Positions 63,346 to 64,000 of a stretch of DNA of 64,000 nt are shown piece by piece. Under the pieces are notes generated by a model that saw only the letters and a list, made by a program, of their open reading frames with translations, searched no databases and was not told the DNA's origin. The DNA lies in the NCBI RefSeq assembly GCF_007860135.1, contig NZ_SJPV01000008.1, positions 239,682 through 303,681 of the forward strand, given 5' to 3'. The position numbers were made by a program, and so were the translations under genes. The DNA is from Novipirellula artificiosorum (GTDB lineage: Bacteria; Planctomycetota; Planctomycetia; Pirellulales; Pirellulaceae). Each line of letters starts with the position of its first letter. Position 1 is the stretch's first letter.

Positions 63346-63483
63346 TTATTTCGATGCATCATACCAATCCGCTCTTTCGAATTCGTACTCGATCTTGATG
63401 CCCAGGTAGCGGGACTTGCCATCTTCGTAGAAAAGCTCTGGAGCCCAAAAATCGTCGGAGGTCCACTGTGGGGGACAAGAGCC
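63346..63483 (-). pseudogene. C-terminal gene fragment without start codon
   Basis: On the minus strand 45 codons are open up to a TAA at 63346-63348, giving a protein-like stretch with PPQWTSDDFWAPELFYEDGK and YLGIKIEYEFERADWYDASK. An in-frame TGA precedes it and no start or ribosome site is present. The amino-acid composition (aromatic and acidic, amphipathic) looks like the end of a real protein whose 5' part was lost next to the repeat block. The family is not recognised. Confidence 0.5.
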
Positions 63484-63642
63484 TCATGTCGCCTCCCGGC
63501 GCTTCAGACGCCGGTGTTTCCCAAAGGTATTGTCCTTACACCCTTCCTCTCTGGCTCCCATCTCCCCCAATTTTTGAGGTCGTCCGGTATTTAAGTTGTG
63601 ACGAACACAGTGTTCAGGTATCCAACCACCCCTGCCCGCGCA

Positions 63643-64000
63643 GCGCTCGTTGTACCCCACATCCTAATCCGGTGATATTTTTTTGGCTCCTGGTCCGAAT
63701 GTGTTCCATGCGTTGGACAGGTCGTGGCAGCGTTGCATTCCGATCCACAAGGTCTGCGTCGCTTATCCGATTTTTGCGAAGGTGCAAGCTTGCTGAGGCT
63801 CTTGCGCACCTAGGTTTTTTGGCTCATCCGGCGGAAGCGTGCGCAGGAGGTTTTCGAGGCATCTCTCCGGTGTCCCATGATTGCTGGCAGGAGCTATTTT
63901 CACTTGTTATCGTACAGTTGCCGGTAGAAACGGAGTCGAGCTCTGCAGAGGTGCAACTTGACAAGGGATATCCCGGTCGACGGTGCGCCAAGGGTGCTAC
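63643..64000 (-). repeat. Dispersed mosaic repeat, copy 3 (runs off window end)
   Basis: Reverse complement of 46859-47241, nearly identical, including CTCGTTGTACCCCACATCCT at its inner boundary and GCACCCTTGGCG at the window edge. The 20-bp unit duplicated in the 46.9-kb copy is single here. The repeat probably continues beyond base 64000. Confidence 0.88.

Overview
The window looks like chromosomal DNA of a marine-type planctomycete (Pirellulaceae, Rhodopirellula-like). This is inferred from a secreted arylsulfatase, a BBP7-type outer-membrane protein with a Cys-rich N-terminal segment, a Tat-exported Gfo/Idh/MocA oxidoreductase, an FG-GAP/UnbV lipoprotein, a second SecA-like ATPase, moderate-to-high GC, frequent TTG/GTG starts and scattered genes on both strands. 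No phage, complete IS element or CRISPR array was seen.

Layout. 0-13 kb: transglutaminase-type membrane protein (cut by the window edge), zinc-ribbon protein, AcuI-like reductase, PilT, sulfatase, HisS, Fe/Zn-cluster (YkgJ) protein, PurU, an alpha/beta hydrolase coupled to flotillin-like FloA, and a YihY membrane protein. 12.9-15.1 kb: tRNA-Glu with its terminator, csrA with a GGA-rich leader, an AT-richer gap, a DUF2203 protein and a NUDIX hydrolase. 15.1-27 kb is an envelope/secretion block: a giant AsmA/TamB-like protein, a giant TPR-secretin, a SecA paralogue without the normal C-terminal domains, and a BBP7 outer-membrane protein. 27-37 kb: ClpC, a small TPR membrane protein, Gfo/Idh oxidoreductase, a secreted glycosidase-like protein, a DacZ-type diadenylate cyclase and a long exported low-complexity protein. 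37-43.3 kb is a co-directional run ribBA-tyrA-purL-ferredoxin (PurL carries two PurS-like modules). 43.4-46.3 kb: esterase and FG-GAP/UnbV lipoprotein. 47.3-53 kb: a housekeeping run tpiA-secG-yicC-gmk-rpoZ-coaC followed by a CBS/DHH pyrophosphatase. 53.3-60.3 kb is a surface-glycan cluster (two DxD-type transferases, one fused to a methyltransferase, GT61, exostosin/GT47, two FkbM methyltransferases). 60.6-63.3 kb: LysM-L,D-transpeptidase, pyrE and a PD-(D/E)XK-like hypothetical.

The most unusual feature not explained by genes is a family of mosaic dispersed repeats in intergenic DNA at 22.7-22.98 kb, 46.33-47.24 kb and 63.64-64.0 kb. Modules are shared, reordered and inverted between loci, and the last two loci carry a near-identical ~360-bp module in opposite orientation. 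A separate REP-like nested palindrome overlaps the stop codon of the YkgJ gene at 7.5 kb, and an 18-bp perfect inverted repeat lies at 33.65 kb.

All functional calls come from reading motifs by eye; no database searches were possible.
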